Shown in pieces: positions 45,281 to 54,823 of a DNA stretch of 64,000 nucleotides. The notes under the pieces were generated by a model. That model saw only the letters and a list, made by a program, of their open reading frames with translations, was not told the DNA's origin and made no database searches. Source of the DNA: JAGLSB01 sp023135955 (GTDB taxonomy: Bacteria; Bacteroidota; Bacteroidia; Bacteroidales; GCA-2748055); assembly GCA_030673645.1 (NCBI GenBank), contig DAOVIO010000009.1:1-64000 (forward strand), given 5' to 3'. Made by a program: the position numbers and the translations under genes. How positions within the stretch are numbered: the stretch's first letter is position 1; the number at the start of each line of letters is the position of its first letter.

Positions 45281-47581
45281 ATGAACAAAAAAAAGGGAAT
45301 AGTTTCAACTTTACGTTCGATAGTACAGTTTTTTAAGGATGAAAAGTTTAAAATTACTTTCGGATCCTTTCTGATATTGTTAGCCATTTATATGGTATTG
45401 GCATTTATATCCTATTTTTTTAATTGGCAAACGGATCAGGATTTTACATGGGCAAAAATATTTTCTGGTCCTGATATCATTGTTGAAAATCATGCAGGCA
45501 AAATTGGTGCCTGGATGTCTGCCTTACTACTTAACAGATGGTTTGGGTTGGCAAGTTTTTCGATTCCTGTTTACCTTATTTTATTGGGAATTAAAATGCT
45601 TGGCATAGAGATACAAGCCACAAGAAAAATTATTTTTAATCTCACTATCGCAACAATATTATTTAGTGTCTTGTTAAGTTTTACCTTTCCTTCAAAGGTC
45701 TCATTTCTTGGAAGCGGGCCAGGTGGTGCCCATGGCTTTTTCCTAAATCAATGGTTAAGATCAACTCTGGGAACTGCCGGAACAGCCTTTCTTTTGATTA
45801 TCTTATTTTTATCCTATGTTCTTTATTCTTTCAATAATAGTCTGAAATTATTTTCTTTTAAACAGTCTAAGTCTGAGGAATATGATCCTGAAATGGAGAT
45901 TAAAAATTCTGATGAGGCAAAATTGGCTTCGAAGATTGATATTAATAAGCCTTTTATTGGAGATATTGAGAAAACGGAAGAAGCAAAACCAGAGAAAAAA
46001 GAGAATGCTAATGAGGATATTCAAATGACTGTTCAGCAAGTAACTGAAGAGGAGACTTCCTCAGATACAATAATTCAGGAAGATTATGATCCTACTCTAG
46101 ACCTTTCTTCATATAAGTTTCCTAATCTAAGATTGTTGAAAGACCATGAAACCGGGAATCCTTCAGTTAGTAATGATGAATTAATAAAGAACAAAAATAA
46201 GATCATCGAAACCCTTTCTCATTACAAAATAACAATAGATAAAATCAAGGCAACCATTGGGCCAACAGTTACTCTTTATGAGATTGTACCTGCGCCCGGG
46301 ATTAGGATTTCCAAGATTAAAAATCTTGAAGATGATATAGCCTTGAGTCTTGCCGCCTTAGGTATACGAATTATTGCACCCATTCCTGGTAAAGGAACAA
46401 TTGGTATTGAAGTTCCCAATTTACACCCAAAGATAGTAAGCATGAAGAATGTACTTTCCTCAAAAAAATTCCAGGAAAGTAAATATGAATTACCTGTTGC
46501 TTTTGGCAAAACTATATCTAATGAAACTTACGTTTTTGACCTTGCAAGGATGCCGCATTTACTAATCGCAGGAGCAACAGGACAAGGTAAATCTGTTGGA
46601 TTAAATGCAATTATTGCTTCACTTTTGTATAAAAAACATCCTGCACAGCTAAAATTTGTATTGGTTGATCCCAAAAAAGTAGAATTAACTCTATTTACAA
46701 AAATAGAAAGACATTTTCTGGCTAAACTACCTGCTACTGAAGATGCTATTATCACTGATACTCAAAAGGTAATAACTACATTAAAGTCGCTGACACAGGA
46801 AATGGACGAACGCTATGATCTGATGCAGTTGGCACAAGTAAGAGATATAAAAGAATATAATCACAAATTTATTAAGAGGAAATTAAATCCGGAAAAAGGG
46901 CACAGGTTTTTTCCATATATAGTTTTGGTTATTGATGAGTTTGCTGATCTTATAATGACAGCTGGCAGGGAAATTGTTGATCCACTTGCAAGACTTGCCC
47001 AACTTGCAAGAGCCATAGGAATTCATCTGATCATTGCTACACAACGTCCTACAACAAATATTATTACTGGTTCAATAAAAGCCAACTTTCCTGCAAGAGT
47101 TGCATTCAGAGTAATATCTGTAATTGATTCTCGTACAATTCTCGACATGTCAGGTGCCAATCAATTAATAGGAAAAGGGGATATGCTCATATCAACAGGT
47201 AGTGATATAACACGACTCCAATGTGCATTTATTGACACTCCAGAAGTTGATGAACTTACGGAATTCATTGGTTCACAAAGGGGATATTCAAGCGCACATT
47301 TATTACCTGAGGTTGAGGAAGTAATTGGTGAGGCAAATGACGTGGATCTTCAAAAAAGAGACCTGAAGTTTGAGGAGGCCGCCCGATTAGTCATTCAAAC
47401 TCAGCAGGGATCAACGTCAATGATTCAACGTAAATTATCGCTTGGTTATAATCGTGCAGGTAGAATTGTCGATCAATTAGAGGCTGCAGGAATTCTAGGA
47501 CCATTTGAAGGCAGTAAGGCAAGAGCTGTTCTTATCCAGGATGAATTAAGTTTGGAACACATTTTGAATGGTTTAGATTGA
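45281..47581 (+). CDS. ftsK: DNA translocase FtsK/SpoIIIE
   Basis: 766 residues. Four membrane helices occupy about 20-190, then an acidic linker, the alpha/beta motor with Walker A GATGQGKS (431-438) and Walker B VLVIDEFADL, and the C-terminal gamma winged helix (MIQRKLSLGYNRAGRIVDQLEAAGI). It pumps DNA at the division septum and activates XerCD recombination at dif. The motor motifs are complete. It follows the lipoprotein and precedes lolA. Confidence 0.97.
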   Translation: MNKKKGIVSTLRSIVQFFKDEKFKITFGSFLILLAIYMVLAFISYFFNWQTDQDFTWAKIFSGPDIIVENHAGKIGAWMSALLLNRWFGLASFSIPVYLILLGIKMLGIEIQATRKIIFNLTIATILFSVLLSFTFPSKVSFLGSGPGGAHGFFLNQWLRSTLGTAGTAFLLIILFLSYVLYSFNNSLKLFSFKQSKSEEYDPEMEIKNSDEAKLASKIDINKPFIGDIEKTEEAKPEKKENANEDIQMTVQQVTEEETSSDTIIQEDYDPTLDLSSYKFPNLRLLKDHETGNPSVSNDELIKNKNKIIETLSHYKITIDKIKATIGPTVTLYEIVPAPGIRISKIKNLEDDIALSLAALGIRIIAPIPGKGTIGIEVPNLHPKIVSMKNVLSSKKFQESKYELPVAFGKTISNETYVFDLARMPHLLIAGATGQGKSVGLNAIIASLLYKKHPAQLKFVLVDPKKVELTLFTKIERHFLAKLPATEDAIITDTQKVITTLKSLTQEMDERYDLMQLAQVRDIKEYNHKFIKRKLNPEKGHRFFPYIVLVIDEFADLIMTAGREIVDPLARLAQLARAIGIHLIIATQRPTTNIITGSIKANFPARVAFRVISVIDSRTILDMSGANQLIGKGDMLISTGSDITRLQCAFIDTPEVDELTEFIGSQRGYSSAHLLPEVEEVIGEANDVDLQKRDLKFEEAARLVIQTQQGSTSMIQRKLSLGYNRAGRIVDQLEAAGILGPFEGSKARAVLIQDELSLEHILNGLD

Positions 47582-47650
47582 CACCAGGCTTATCAATAGG
47601 TTTAATAAACTTTGTAGAGCTTAAATGATCAAATAAAACATAATTTAAAT

Positions 47651-48307
47651 ATGAAATTTATAATTCCCATCTTTAGTTTATTTGTAGGCTTGGTAATATT
47701 TGCGCAAGATCCTGTTGAGATTCAGGATCCCAAGGCAGATCCTTATTTGAAAAATATTTCTAAAGACCTTAAAACTGAATCACCATACAGAATTGAGTTC
47801 AAATATGAGATTTATTCATTGCAGGAAGATGCAAAAGTATCAGATAATGGTACAATTATTATTCATGATGAAAAATACCAGCTAAAAACAGAAGATACAG
47901 AAGTATACTACAATGGGCAAACGCTTTGGTCCTATAATATAATGAACGAAGAGGTTTACCAAAGTGAGCCGGAAGAAGGCAGTGGCGATAAATTGTTTTC
48001 TGATCCATTCAGACTATTGGCAAACTATAATGAATATTTCAAATATAGATTTTTGGGGGAGAAAAATATAAATGCGCAGAAGCTTATTGAGATTGATTTA
48101 TATCCAAAGGATCTGGAAACCCCCTACTCTATGATTAAATTATTTACTACTACCGATAAAAGCCTATATTCCATCAATATAAAGCAAAAAAATGGTATTG
48201 ATCTGAAAATCTTCATCACAAAAATTACTCATAACATTAATATCTCTGAATCAGATTTTTCATGGGATGAAGCTTCTCATTCAAATGTTTTGCTCATTGA
48301 AATGTAG
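47651..48307 (+). CDS. lolA: Outer-membrane lipoprotein carrier protein LolA-like
   Basis: 218 residues. A signal peptide (IFSLFVGLVIFAQ) precedes a beta-sheet fold with the LolA pattern (KDLKTESPYRIEFKYEI, YYNGQTLWSYN, LFSDPFRLLANY). It ferries lipoproteins from the inner to the outer membrane across the periplasm. The genes lolA and ftsK are often neighbours in bacteria, which supports the call. The gap to ftsK is 69 bases. Confidence 0.9.
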   Translation: MKFIIPIFSLFVGLVIFAQDPVEIQDPKADPYLKNISKDLKTESPYRIEFKYEIYSLQEDAKVSDNGTIIIHDEKYQLKTEDTEVYYNGQTLWSYNIMNEEVYQSEPEEGSGDKLFSDPFRLLANYNEYFKYRFLGEKNINAQKLIEIDLYPKDLETPYSMIKLFTTTDKSLYSINIKQKNGIDLKIFITKITHNINISESDFSWDEASHSNVLLIEM

Positions 48308-48444
48308 GCTCAACTGTAAATTAAATGTTGTCTGGGAAGTATTGCCGGGAAAACTCACAATTTTAAAAGGCTTTCCAGCCTCTAGAAATTAGTATCTAAC
48401 AATTTTCAATAATATTCAAAATAAGGCTATATGGCTAGATATAA

Positions 48445-50571
48445 TTACTTAGGATATTCAATTCTTGTATGATAAATTGTCTGTAGCCTTTTCTTAAACA
48501 ATTCCTTAATTGTTGTTATTTCCTTAAGTGTCAGATCCGACAAATCAAACTGGTTCTCGGATTGCTGATATCCGATAATTTTCTCAACCAGCTCTTCAAT
48601 AATTTCCTTGTTAACCTCTTTCATACTCCTTGAGGCTGCTTCAATGGAATCGGCCATCATTAAAATTGATTGCTCACGACTTTCAGGCCGAGGGCCTGGA
48701 TAGGTAAATTTTCTTCCATCCACTTCAGTGTCTGGGTATTTTTTCAGATAAGATTTATAAAAATATTGAACCGTTGTTGTTCCGTGGTGTGTTTGAATAA
48801 AATCTATAATGACCTTTGGTAAATTCTTTTTTCTTCCAATTTCAACACCTTTACTTACATGTCCTATAATTCTCTCAGCACTTTCTTCAAACTCCAATCG
48901 GTCGTGTGGATTAAATCCCGATTGTATATTCTCGATAAAGAATTCAGGATCTACTTTTTTCCCTATGTCATGGTACAAAGCCCCCGCTCTTACAAGCAAA
49001 GGGTCGGCCCCTATTACCCGAGCAGCTTCCTCTGCTAAATTTGCAACTTGAAGTGAATGCTGAAAAGTTCCTGGTGCTTTCTCCGCAAGCTGACGTAAAA
49101 GTTTTTGATTAGTGTCGGATAATTCAACCAGTGTAGCATCCGATAAAAATCCAAATATTTTCTCAAAAATATAAATCAAAGGATACGAAGTAAGAACAAG
49201 AAGAGCATTCCCGGAAAACCATGCAAACATTTGCCAGTTTAGTGCCCCAATCCTACCTTCCTGAATAACACCCATTCCTGCATAAACTAAACTATAAGTC
49301 AATAAAGTCAATATTGATGTCACAAATAATATTCCTCTTTTATATACGCTCCTAAGAGTGAATATAACAACAACTCCGGCAATAAAATTCATAAATACAA
49401 ACTCGAAACCATTTGGTGCCCAAAAACCTATAACCAAAATTGTAAGTATGTGTACAAATAAAGCTAGTCTTGAATCATAAAAAGTTTTAATAATAATGGG
49501 TAATAATACAAATGGGACAACGTAAATATTTAAATTCTCAGATTTTATCGCTAGAGAAGCTAAATAAGCCATAATAGTGAGTAGAAAAATAAGAAGAAAT
49601 GTCTTTTTACCATTGGCCAACACTTCCTGTCTGAATCCAGTTAAAAACAAATAAAATACTAAAAAGACAAAACTAGCAAGTAAGACTTGTCCAACAATAA
49701 TTATTGTCATATTTCGCTGAACATCAGGATTCGTCTCATACTCTTGTTTCAAGGATTGGAGAATTCGGAAAGTTTCTTCATTCACAGGTTCTCCAAGACC
49801 AATTATTTTCTCTCCGGCCTGAACCATCCCATATGTTAAATTTAATTCAGACTCATATGAATTCTTGATTAATTCTGAAGTCTCATCATCATAGAAAAGA
49901 TTAGGATTTAATAAATCCATAGGATCTATAATACTTATGAATGAATAATCATTAGAAATACCAACCTTAAGTCTTGCCATAGAAGTCCTAAAATATTCAA
50001 AAGCAGTTTTATGTGTAAATACTATTGAAGACTGCCTACTTTCAACGAGCTGACCATCAATCACAGATATCAACTTATCGTAGTTATTTATATTCTCCAA
50101 TGCTAAAGGATCATCAACTATACCACGATCATAAATATCTTTAATAATCTTCCAAATCTCCTTGTAATAATGATTTCTTTCAAGCTCAAGCTCAGAAATA
50201 TATCCGGTAGAACTAGCTTCAAGACCATTTATAGATAAGAGATTCACATAATCCTCCCATGCTTGTGGGAATATCCGGTTAGTATAATCTATAGTAATAT
50301 TTAATAATACGCTGGTGTCCAACCTGAAATATGGCTGAAAATCTTGCATCAAACTATCAAGTTCTGATTTTAATATTACTTCACTTTTATATATAGGGAA
50401 ATTGAAAGGGGCGATAAGAACCTCGTGCATCCAGGGTTTACCCTTTTGAAACTCATAACGAAATTTACCTTCCTTGGGGAATAGCATTGATATAATTGCA
50501 ATTCCAGTCAGAAAAAAAATGAGGTTTCTAAGCTTTCCTGCCCAAAAAGTTATTTTATCGGAAATTTTCAT
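48445..50571 (-). CDS. 7TM-HD family cyclic-di-AMP phosphodiesterase (PgpH/YqfF-like)
   Basis: 708 residues. The N-terminal membrane helix is followed by a large extracytoplasmic 7TMR-HDED domain, then seven helices (about 275-475), then a cytoplasmic HD domain with LYHDIGKK (His near residue 533) and a later TTTVQYFYK block. PgpH-type proteins break down c-di-AMP to pApA and control potassium and wall balance. The HD metal ligands appear intact. A CdaR-like YbbR protein lies elsewhere in the window. Confidence 0.92.
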   Translation of the reverse strand: MKISDKITFWAGKLRNLIFFLTGIAIISMLFPKEGKFRYEFQKGKPWMHEVLIAPFNFPIYKSEVILKSELDSLMQDFQPYFRLDTSVLLNITIDYTNRIFPQAWEDYVNLLSINGLEASSTGYISELELERNHYYKEIWKIIKDIYDRGIVDDPLALENINNYDKLISVIDGQLVESRQSSIVFTHKTAFEYFRTSMARLKVGISNDYSFISIIDPMDLLNPNLFYDDETSELIKNSYESELNLTYGMVQAGEKIIGLGEPVNEETFRILQSLKQEYETNPDVQRNMTIIIVGQVLLASFVFLVFYLFLTGFRQEVLANGKKTFLLIFLLTIMAYLASLAIKSENLNIYVVPFVLLPIIIKTFYDSRLALFVHILTILVIGFWAPNGFEFVFMNFIAGVVVIFTLRSVYKRGILFVTSILTLLTYSLVYAGMGVIQEGRIGALNWQMFAWFSGNALLVLTSYPLIYIFEKIFGFLSDATLVELSDTNQKLLRQLAEKAPGTFQHSLQVANLAEEAARVIGADPLLVRAGALYHDIGKKVDPEFFIENIQSGFNPHDRLEFEESAERIIGHVSKGVEIGRKKNLPKVIIDFIQTHHGTTTVQYFYKSYLKKYPDTEVDGRKFTYPGPRPESREQSILMMADSIEAASRSMKEVNKEIIEELVEKIIGYQQSENQFDLSDLTLKEITTIKELFKKRLQTIYHTRIEYPK

Positions 50572-50676
50572 AACTCAATCTATATTAATAATTAGTAAGG
50601 AATTATAAATGGACTCATAAAAATAAAAAATTAATGATGGATAACATCAATAATTCTAAAAACAGTATCCATCGGG

Positions 50677-50684
50677 CAAATATA
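50677..50684 (-). promoter_or_regulatory. Putative promoter -7 element of the 7TM-HD gene
   Basis: On the minus strand the sequence reads TATATTTG followed by CCC, a very typical Bacteroidota -7 region. It lies about 105 bases before the ATG, giving a leader of about 100 bases. Confidence 0.55.
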
Positions 50685-50744
50685 TAATAATCAAAAATAT
50701 ATATGCTATTGACAATATGTGATATTCATACCCGGCAAAAAAGT

Positions 50745-50752
50745 TATCTTTA
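50745..50752 (+). promoter_or_regulatory. Putative -7 element of the NlpC/P60-NUDIX operon
   Basis: TATCTTTA matches TAnnTTTG except for the last base and lies 18 bases before the ATG at 50770. It argues against the earlier GTG at 50719 as the start. Confidence 0.35.
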
Positions 50753-50769
50753 CTCTAAATTTATATAAA

Positions 50770-51552
50770 ATGTCATTAGGTATTTGTCTTCAAAATTATA
50801 TTCCGCTAAGAGATGAACCTTCAGAAAGGTCTGAAATGATTAGTCAGGTTTTATATGGAGAAATTGTTGAACTTATTGAAGTTAGTAGAGAATCCGGTTT
50901 TTCCAAAGTAATTATTCTTTATGATGATTATGAAGGCTGGCTTGATTCTAATGCTCTGGTACCACTTGACGAGAATACGTTTAATCAGATGAGTAGTCTT
51001 GAAGAATATGTGCTTCCTGAGATTAACAATCTTATCACTCTAAATAATAATACTCAAATAAATATTGGAGCAGGAAGCAGTTTATGGAAGAAAAATAATA
51101 GTATTATCCATCCTGAAAATGTCTTATCACTCGAATCAGATATTACTAAAAAAAATGTCAATACCAGGGATGAAGTTATACAATCAGCTCTAAAATGGAT
51201 AAATATTCCATATTTATGGGGCGGCAGAAGTAGTTGTGGTGCTGACTGTTCCGGTTTTGTGCAGAATATATTCAAGCAGGTTGGAATCAAATTACCAAGA
51301 GATGCTCATAAGCAAGCTGAGATTGGAAAAAGTATAGATTTTCACATAAAAGCTCGTCCAGGTGACCTTGCTTTTTTTGATAATATTGAGGGTGAGATAA
51401 AACATGTAGGGCTTCTTTTAGATTCCACTAGAATTATCCATTCGTCAGGCATTATCAAAGTTGATAAAATAGACCAACAAGGTATATTTTCTGATGAAAA
51501 AGTCAATTACACCCACAATTTGAGGATTATAAAAGATATTATTGGTGATTGA
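50770..51552 (+). CDS. NlpC/P60 (C40) cell-wall peptidase
   Basis: About 260 residues from ATG 50770. The first ~110 residues look like an SH3-type domain (LRDEPSERSEMISQVLYGE). The C-terminal NlpC/P60 domain has the catalytic Cys160 (GADCSGFV) and His212 (KHVGLLL), with LPRDAHKQAEIG between. It cleaves peptide bonds in peptidoglycan. No signal peptide is evident, so it may act on turnover peptides in the cytoplasm. Its stop codon overlaps the start of the NUDIX gene by one base. Confidence 0.9.
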   Translation: MSLGICLQNYIPLRDEPSERSEMISQVLYGEIVELIEVSRESGFSKVIILYDDYEGWLDSNALVPLDENTFNQMSSLEEYVLPEINNLITLNNNTQINIGAGSSLWKKNNSIIHPENVLSLESDITKKNVNTRDEVIQSALKWINIPYLWGGRSSCGADCSGFVQNIFKQVGIKLPRDAHKQAEIGKSIDFHIKARPGDLAFFDNIEGEIKHVGLLLDSTRIIHSSGIIKVDKIDQQGIFSDEKVNYTHNLRIIKDIIGD

Positions 51553-51989
51553 TGGAATATTCCTATAAATACCCAAGACCATCTGTTTCGGTTGACATCA
51601 TGATTTTTTCTAAATTGAATCAAAAAATTGAGGTTCTGTTAATCCGAAGAAAAAATCCTCCTTTTAAACAATTATTTGCACTGCCAGGTGGATTCATGGA
51701 TATGGATGAAAGTCTTGAAGAAGCTGCTATCAGGGAGCTAAAAGAAGAAACAAATATTGATATAAAATCTCTGTTACAATTCGGAATTTATGATAAACCA
51801 GATAGAGATCCACGAGGTCGTACACTTTCAGTAATTTTCTATGCAATCTTTGATAAAAAGCCTGATAACATAGAAGCTGGTGATGATGCCCAAATGGTGA
51901 AATGGTGCGATATGAATAAACTTCCGGAATTAGCCTTTGATCATACACAAATACTAAAAGATTCGGGCGTTCTGTTTGATATAATTTAA
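51552..51989 (+). CDS. NUDIX hydrolase
   Basis: About 145 residues from ATG 51552, which overlaps the TGA of the preceding gene by one base. The NUDIX box GFMDMDESLEEAAIRELKEE is complete except that the usual Gly near its end is Asn (ETNI). The N-terminal VSVDIMIFS and PPFKQLFALPGG resemble the COG1051 ADP-ribose pyrophosphatase group. It hydrolyses a nucleoside diphosphate linked to another moiety; the substrate is unknown. Translation is coupled to the wall peptidase. Confidence 0.92.
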   Translation: MEYSYKYPRPSVSVDIMIFSKLNQKIEVLLIRRKNPPFKQLFALPGGFMDMDESLEEAAIRELKEETNIDIKSLLQFGIYDKPDRDPRGRTLSVIFYAIFDKKPDNIEAGDDAQMVKWCDMNKLPELAFDHTQILKDSGVLFDII

Positions 51990-52012
51990 GAGCTCATATC
52001 ATTAACTTTTAC

Positions 52013-52020
52013 TATATTTG
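52013..52020 (+). promoter_or_regulatory. Putative promoter -7 element of cysDN
   Basis: TATATTTG followed by TGCCC is a near-ideal Bacteroidota -7 region, 40 bases before the cysD ATG. Confidence 0.6.
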
Positions 52021-52059
52021 TGCCCTGAAATCAATTTTAAGAAAAGCAATTAAATAGAA

Positions 52060-52965
52060 ATGGATAAATACTCATTAACCCATCTAAAAGAACTCGAATC
52101 TGAGTCAATTTATGTTATTAGGGAAGTCGCTGCTCAATTTGAAAACCCAACTCTTTTGTTTAGCGGTGGTAAGGACAGTATTGTGATGTATTATTTAGCT
52201 AGAAAAGCTTTTTGGCCTGCTCCTGTTCCGTTCACATGTATGCATATTGATACTGGACATAATTTCCCTGAGACCATTAAATTCAGAGATGATTTAATGG
52301 AAAAGACCGGTGGTAAACTAATTGCAGCAATGGTTCAGGATTCAATCGATTCGGGAAAAGCTGTTGAAGAAACTGGTGTAAATGCAAGTAGGAACGTAAT
52401 CCAGACTGTAACACTCCTGGAGGCTATTGATAAACATAAATTTGATGCAGCATTAGGAGGAGGAAGAAGAGATGAAGAAAAAGCAAGAGCAAAAGAAAGA
52501 TTTTTTTCTCACAGAGATGATTTTGGTCAGTGGGATCCTAAGAATCAACGTCCTGAATTGTGGAATATCTTCAATGGAAAGAAAAATATGGGCGAGCACT
52601 TTCGAGTTTTCCCCTTGAGCAACTGGACAGAAATGGACGTATGGCAATATATATATTTGGAAAATATTGAAATACCGGATCTGTATTTTACTCATAAAAG
52701 AGAAGTGTTTTTCCGGGATGGGGCTTGGCTTTCCACTGCTGAATTCATGGAATTAAAACCCAATGAAGTGCCTGAGATAAAAGATGTAAGGTGCAGAACA
52801 ATTGGTGATATCACAAATACAGGTCTAACTTTATCAAAAGCTAATACATTGGAAGATATTATTGATGAGGTAGCTGCTACCCGGGTAACTGAACGAGGTA
52901 GCCGTTCTGATGATAAAAGATCAGAAGCCGCTATGGAAGATAGGAAGAAGGAAGGGTATTTTTAG
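52060..52965 (+). CDS. cysD: Sulfate adenylyltransferase subunit 2
   Basis: 301 residues, standard length. The PP-loop is SGGKDS (35-40), and MHIDTGHNFPE and GGGRRDEEKARAKER are typical. With CysN it makes adenosine 5'-phosphosulfate (APS) from sulfate and ATP. It is the first gene of the cysDN pair; cysH and other reduction genes are not in this window. Confidence 0.98.
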   Translation: MDKYSLTHLKELESESIYVIREVAAQFENPTLLFSGGKDSIVMYYLARKAFWPAPVPFTCMHIDTGHNFPETIKFRDDLMEKTGGKLIAAMVQDSIDSGKAVEETGVNASRNVIQTVTLLEAIDKHKFDAALGGGRRDEEKARAKERFFSHRDDFGQWDPKNQRPELWNIFNGKKNMGEHFRVFPLSNWTEMDVWQYIYLENIEIPDLYFTHKREVFFRDGAWLSTAEFMELKPNEVPEIKDVRCRTIGDITNTGLTLSKANTLEDIIDEVAATRVTERGSRSDDKRSEAAMEDRKKEGYF

Positions 52966-52976
52966 AGGGAATTGGG

Positions 52977-53008
52977 GAAGTTATGAAGTTATGGTGTTAT
53001 GCAGTTAG
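52977..53008. repeat. Degenerate 8-bp tandem repeat (GAAGTTAT)
   Basis: Four units lie head to tail: GAAGTTAT twice exactly, then GGTGTTAT and GCAGTTAG. It lies in the cysD-cysN gap, 12 bases after cysD. The unit length equals that of the satellite at 13689-13784 although the sequence differs. Confidence 0.6.
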
Positions 53009-53162
53009 ATAATTATAACATCATAGATTAGTAATAAGACAAGCATTGCACTTTAGAGCACCTGAGGATACGAAAAAAAAGAGAAAAAGTTAGTGCTAGT
53101 TTGATTGTAGATAAAAACAAAAAGTTATTTAAAATATATTTAGTTTATTTTTTTAGAAAATT

Positions 53163-54446
53163 ATGACAAAGGATACTGAAAATTCTACTTCCGGATATCT
53201 AGATATGCAATTATTGCGTTTTACTACAGCGGGTAGCGTAGATGATGGGAAATCGACCTTAATTGGCCGTCTTTTATATGATAGTAAGTCTATTTTTGAA
53301 GATCAGTTAGAAGCCGTAAAAGAAGCCAGCAAAAGAAGAGGAGAAGAGCATGTAAACCTTGCATTACTTACAGATGGATTGAGGGCAGAAAGAGAGCAAG
53401 GAATTACAATTGATGTAGCTTACCGGTATTTTGCAACTCCAAAAAGAAAATTCATTATTGCTGATACGCCAGGACATATTCAATATACAAGAAATATGGT
53501 AACCGGTGCTTCTACTGCAAATCTTGCTATTATTCTTATTGATGCCAGGCATGGTGTCCTGGAACAAACTATCAGACATTCCTATATTGCCTCATTATTA
53601 AGAATTCCTCATATCCTTATCTGTGTAAACAAGATGGATCTAGTGGAATATAAGGAGGAAAGATTCGAGGAAATTAAGAAAGAATTCAACCAATTCTCTT
53701 CCAAACTAGATGTTCAGGATGTTCGGTTCCTTCCAATTAGTGCACTTAATGGTGACAATGTTGTTGATAGAAGTAAGAATATGCAATGGTATGATGGGCC
53801 TACTCTTTTATATTTGTTGGAAACGATTCATATTGCTAGTGACAGAAATTTTGTTGATGGACGTTTTCCTGTTCAATATGTTGTAAGGCCACAATCTGAG
53901 AAATATCCTGATTATAGAGGATATGCCGGAAGAATTGGATCAGGAATCTTCAAAAAAGGCGATAAAGTGAAAATATTACCTTCTGGAATTTCATCAAAGC
54001 TTAAATCTATAGAAACCATGACAGGGGAACTCGAAGAAGCTTTTGCTCCGATGTCGGTTACAATGGTGCTTGAAGACGATATAGATGTAAGTCGTGGTGA
54101 TATGATAGTTTTAGATAACAAAGAGCCTGAAGTTGATAAGGAAATAGATATGATGGTTTGCTGGCTTAGTGAGAAATCTTTGATCCCGAATGGAAAGTAT
54201 TTGCTCCGACATACAACAAATGAGTCTCTATGCATAATAAAGGAGGTATCTTACAAAGTAAATATCAATAATCTTGAAAAGAACTACGATGATCTTAATA
54301 TTGGCTTAAATGAAATTGCCCGTATTAAGATTAAATCATCTAAGCCAGTGTTTTTCGATTCATACAGAAGAAATCGTGTTTCAGGTAGCTTGATTATTGT
54401 AGAAGAAGGAACAAATAATACTGTGGGTGCAGGAATGATTGTTTAA
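53163..54446 (+). CDS. cysN: Sulfate adenylyltransferase subunit 1 (GTPase)
   Basis: 427 residues. The GTPase motifs are G1 GSVDDGKS (24-31), ITIDVAYRYF, G3 DTPGH and G4 NKMD. It uses GTP hydrolysis to drive APS formation by CysD. The length corresponds to CysN alone, with no fused APS kinase (CysC). It lies about 200 bases after cysD and is probably cotranscribed with it. Confidence 0.97.
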   Translation: MTKDTENSTSGYLDMQLLRFTTAGSVDDGKSTLIGRLLYDSKSIFEDQLEAVKEASKRRGEEHVNLALLTDGLRAEREQGITIDVAYRYFATPKRKFIIADTPGHIQYTRNMVTGASTANLAIILIDARHGVLEQTIRHSYIASLLRIPHILICVNKMDLVEYKEERFEEIKKEFNQFSSKLDVQDVRFLPISALNGDNVVDRSKNMQWYDGPTLLYLLETIHIASDRNFVDGRFPVQYVVRPQSEKYPDYRGYAGRIGSGIFKKGDKVKILPSGISSKLKSIETMTGELEEAFAPMSVTMVLEDDIDVSRGDMIVLDNKEPEVDKEIDMMVCWLSEKSLIPNGKYLLRHTTNESLCIIKEVSYKVNINNLEKNYDDLNIGLNEIARIKIKSSKPVFFDSYRRNRVSGSLIIVEEGTNNTVGAGMIV

Positions 54447-54762
54447 TCATGCTCTACTGTATATAAGCGTGGATTAAAGATTTATTGCGATAATTGAACC
54501 TTAACTCAATATTGTCTTCTTACTATAAGCTGATGCTTGGATTCATTTATATATGGGGTGCTGGTTGAGGTAAAACTCCTAAAATGTTTTAAGTCTTCCA
54601 TTCTTCCCAAATCTATGTTATAAATATATTTGTTTTCCATAGGAATTTTCCCATCTAAATTCAAAATTCAACAGTCTAGAGATTAAAACCTAAAGTTGGG
54701 CTACCTTTTGCCTGTTCTACTAAAAAAATGTGCAAACATTCAGTGTTTAAACACAAAGGCAT
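54447..54762. other. Intergenic region after cysN, no gene seen
   Basis: About 315 AT-rich bases between the ends of convergent cysN and susD. No believable ORF, tRNA or terminator for cysN was seen. Confidence 0.4.
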
Positions 54763-54798
54763 AAAAAAAGACCGTATCCAATGGACACGATCTTTTTT
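54763..54798 (-). terminator. Intrinsic terminator of susCD
   Basis: On the minus strand GATCGTGTCC pairs with GGATACGGTC (10 bp, two G-U pairs, loop ATT), followed by seven T (the A-run 54763-54769 on the plus strand). It lies 25 bases after susD. Confidence 0.85.
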
Positions 54799-54823
54799 AT
54801 ATAAATATTCAATTAAGACTTTT

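Noticed and set aside
34217..51000. A c-di-AMP module made of the YbbR-like protein and the 7TM-HD phosphodiesterase
   Set aside because: The genes are 13 kb apart and no diadenylate cyclase is in the window, so they cannot be called a module from this sequence.
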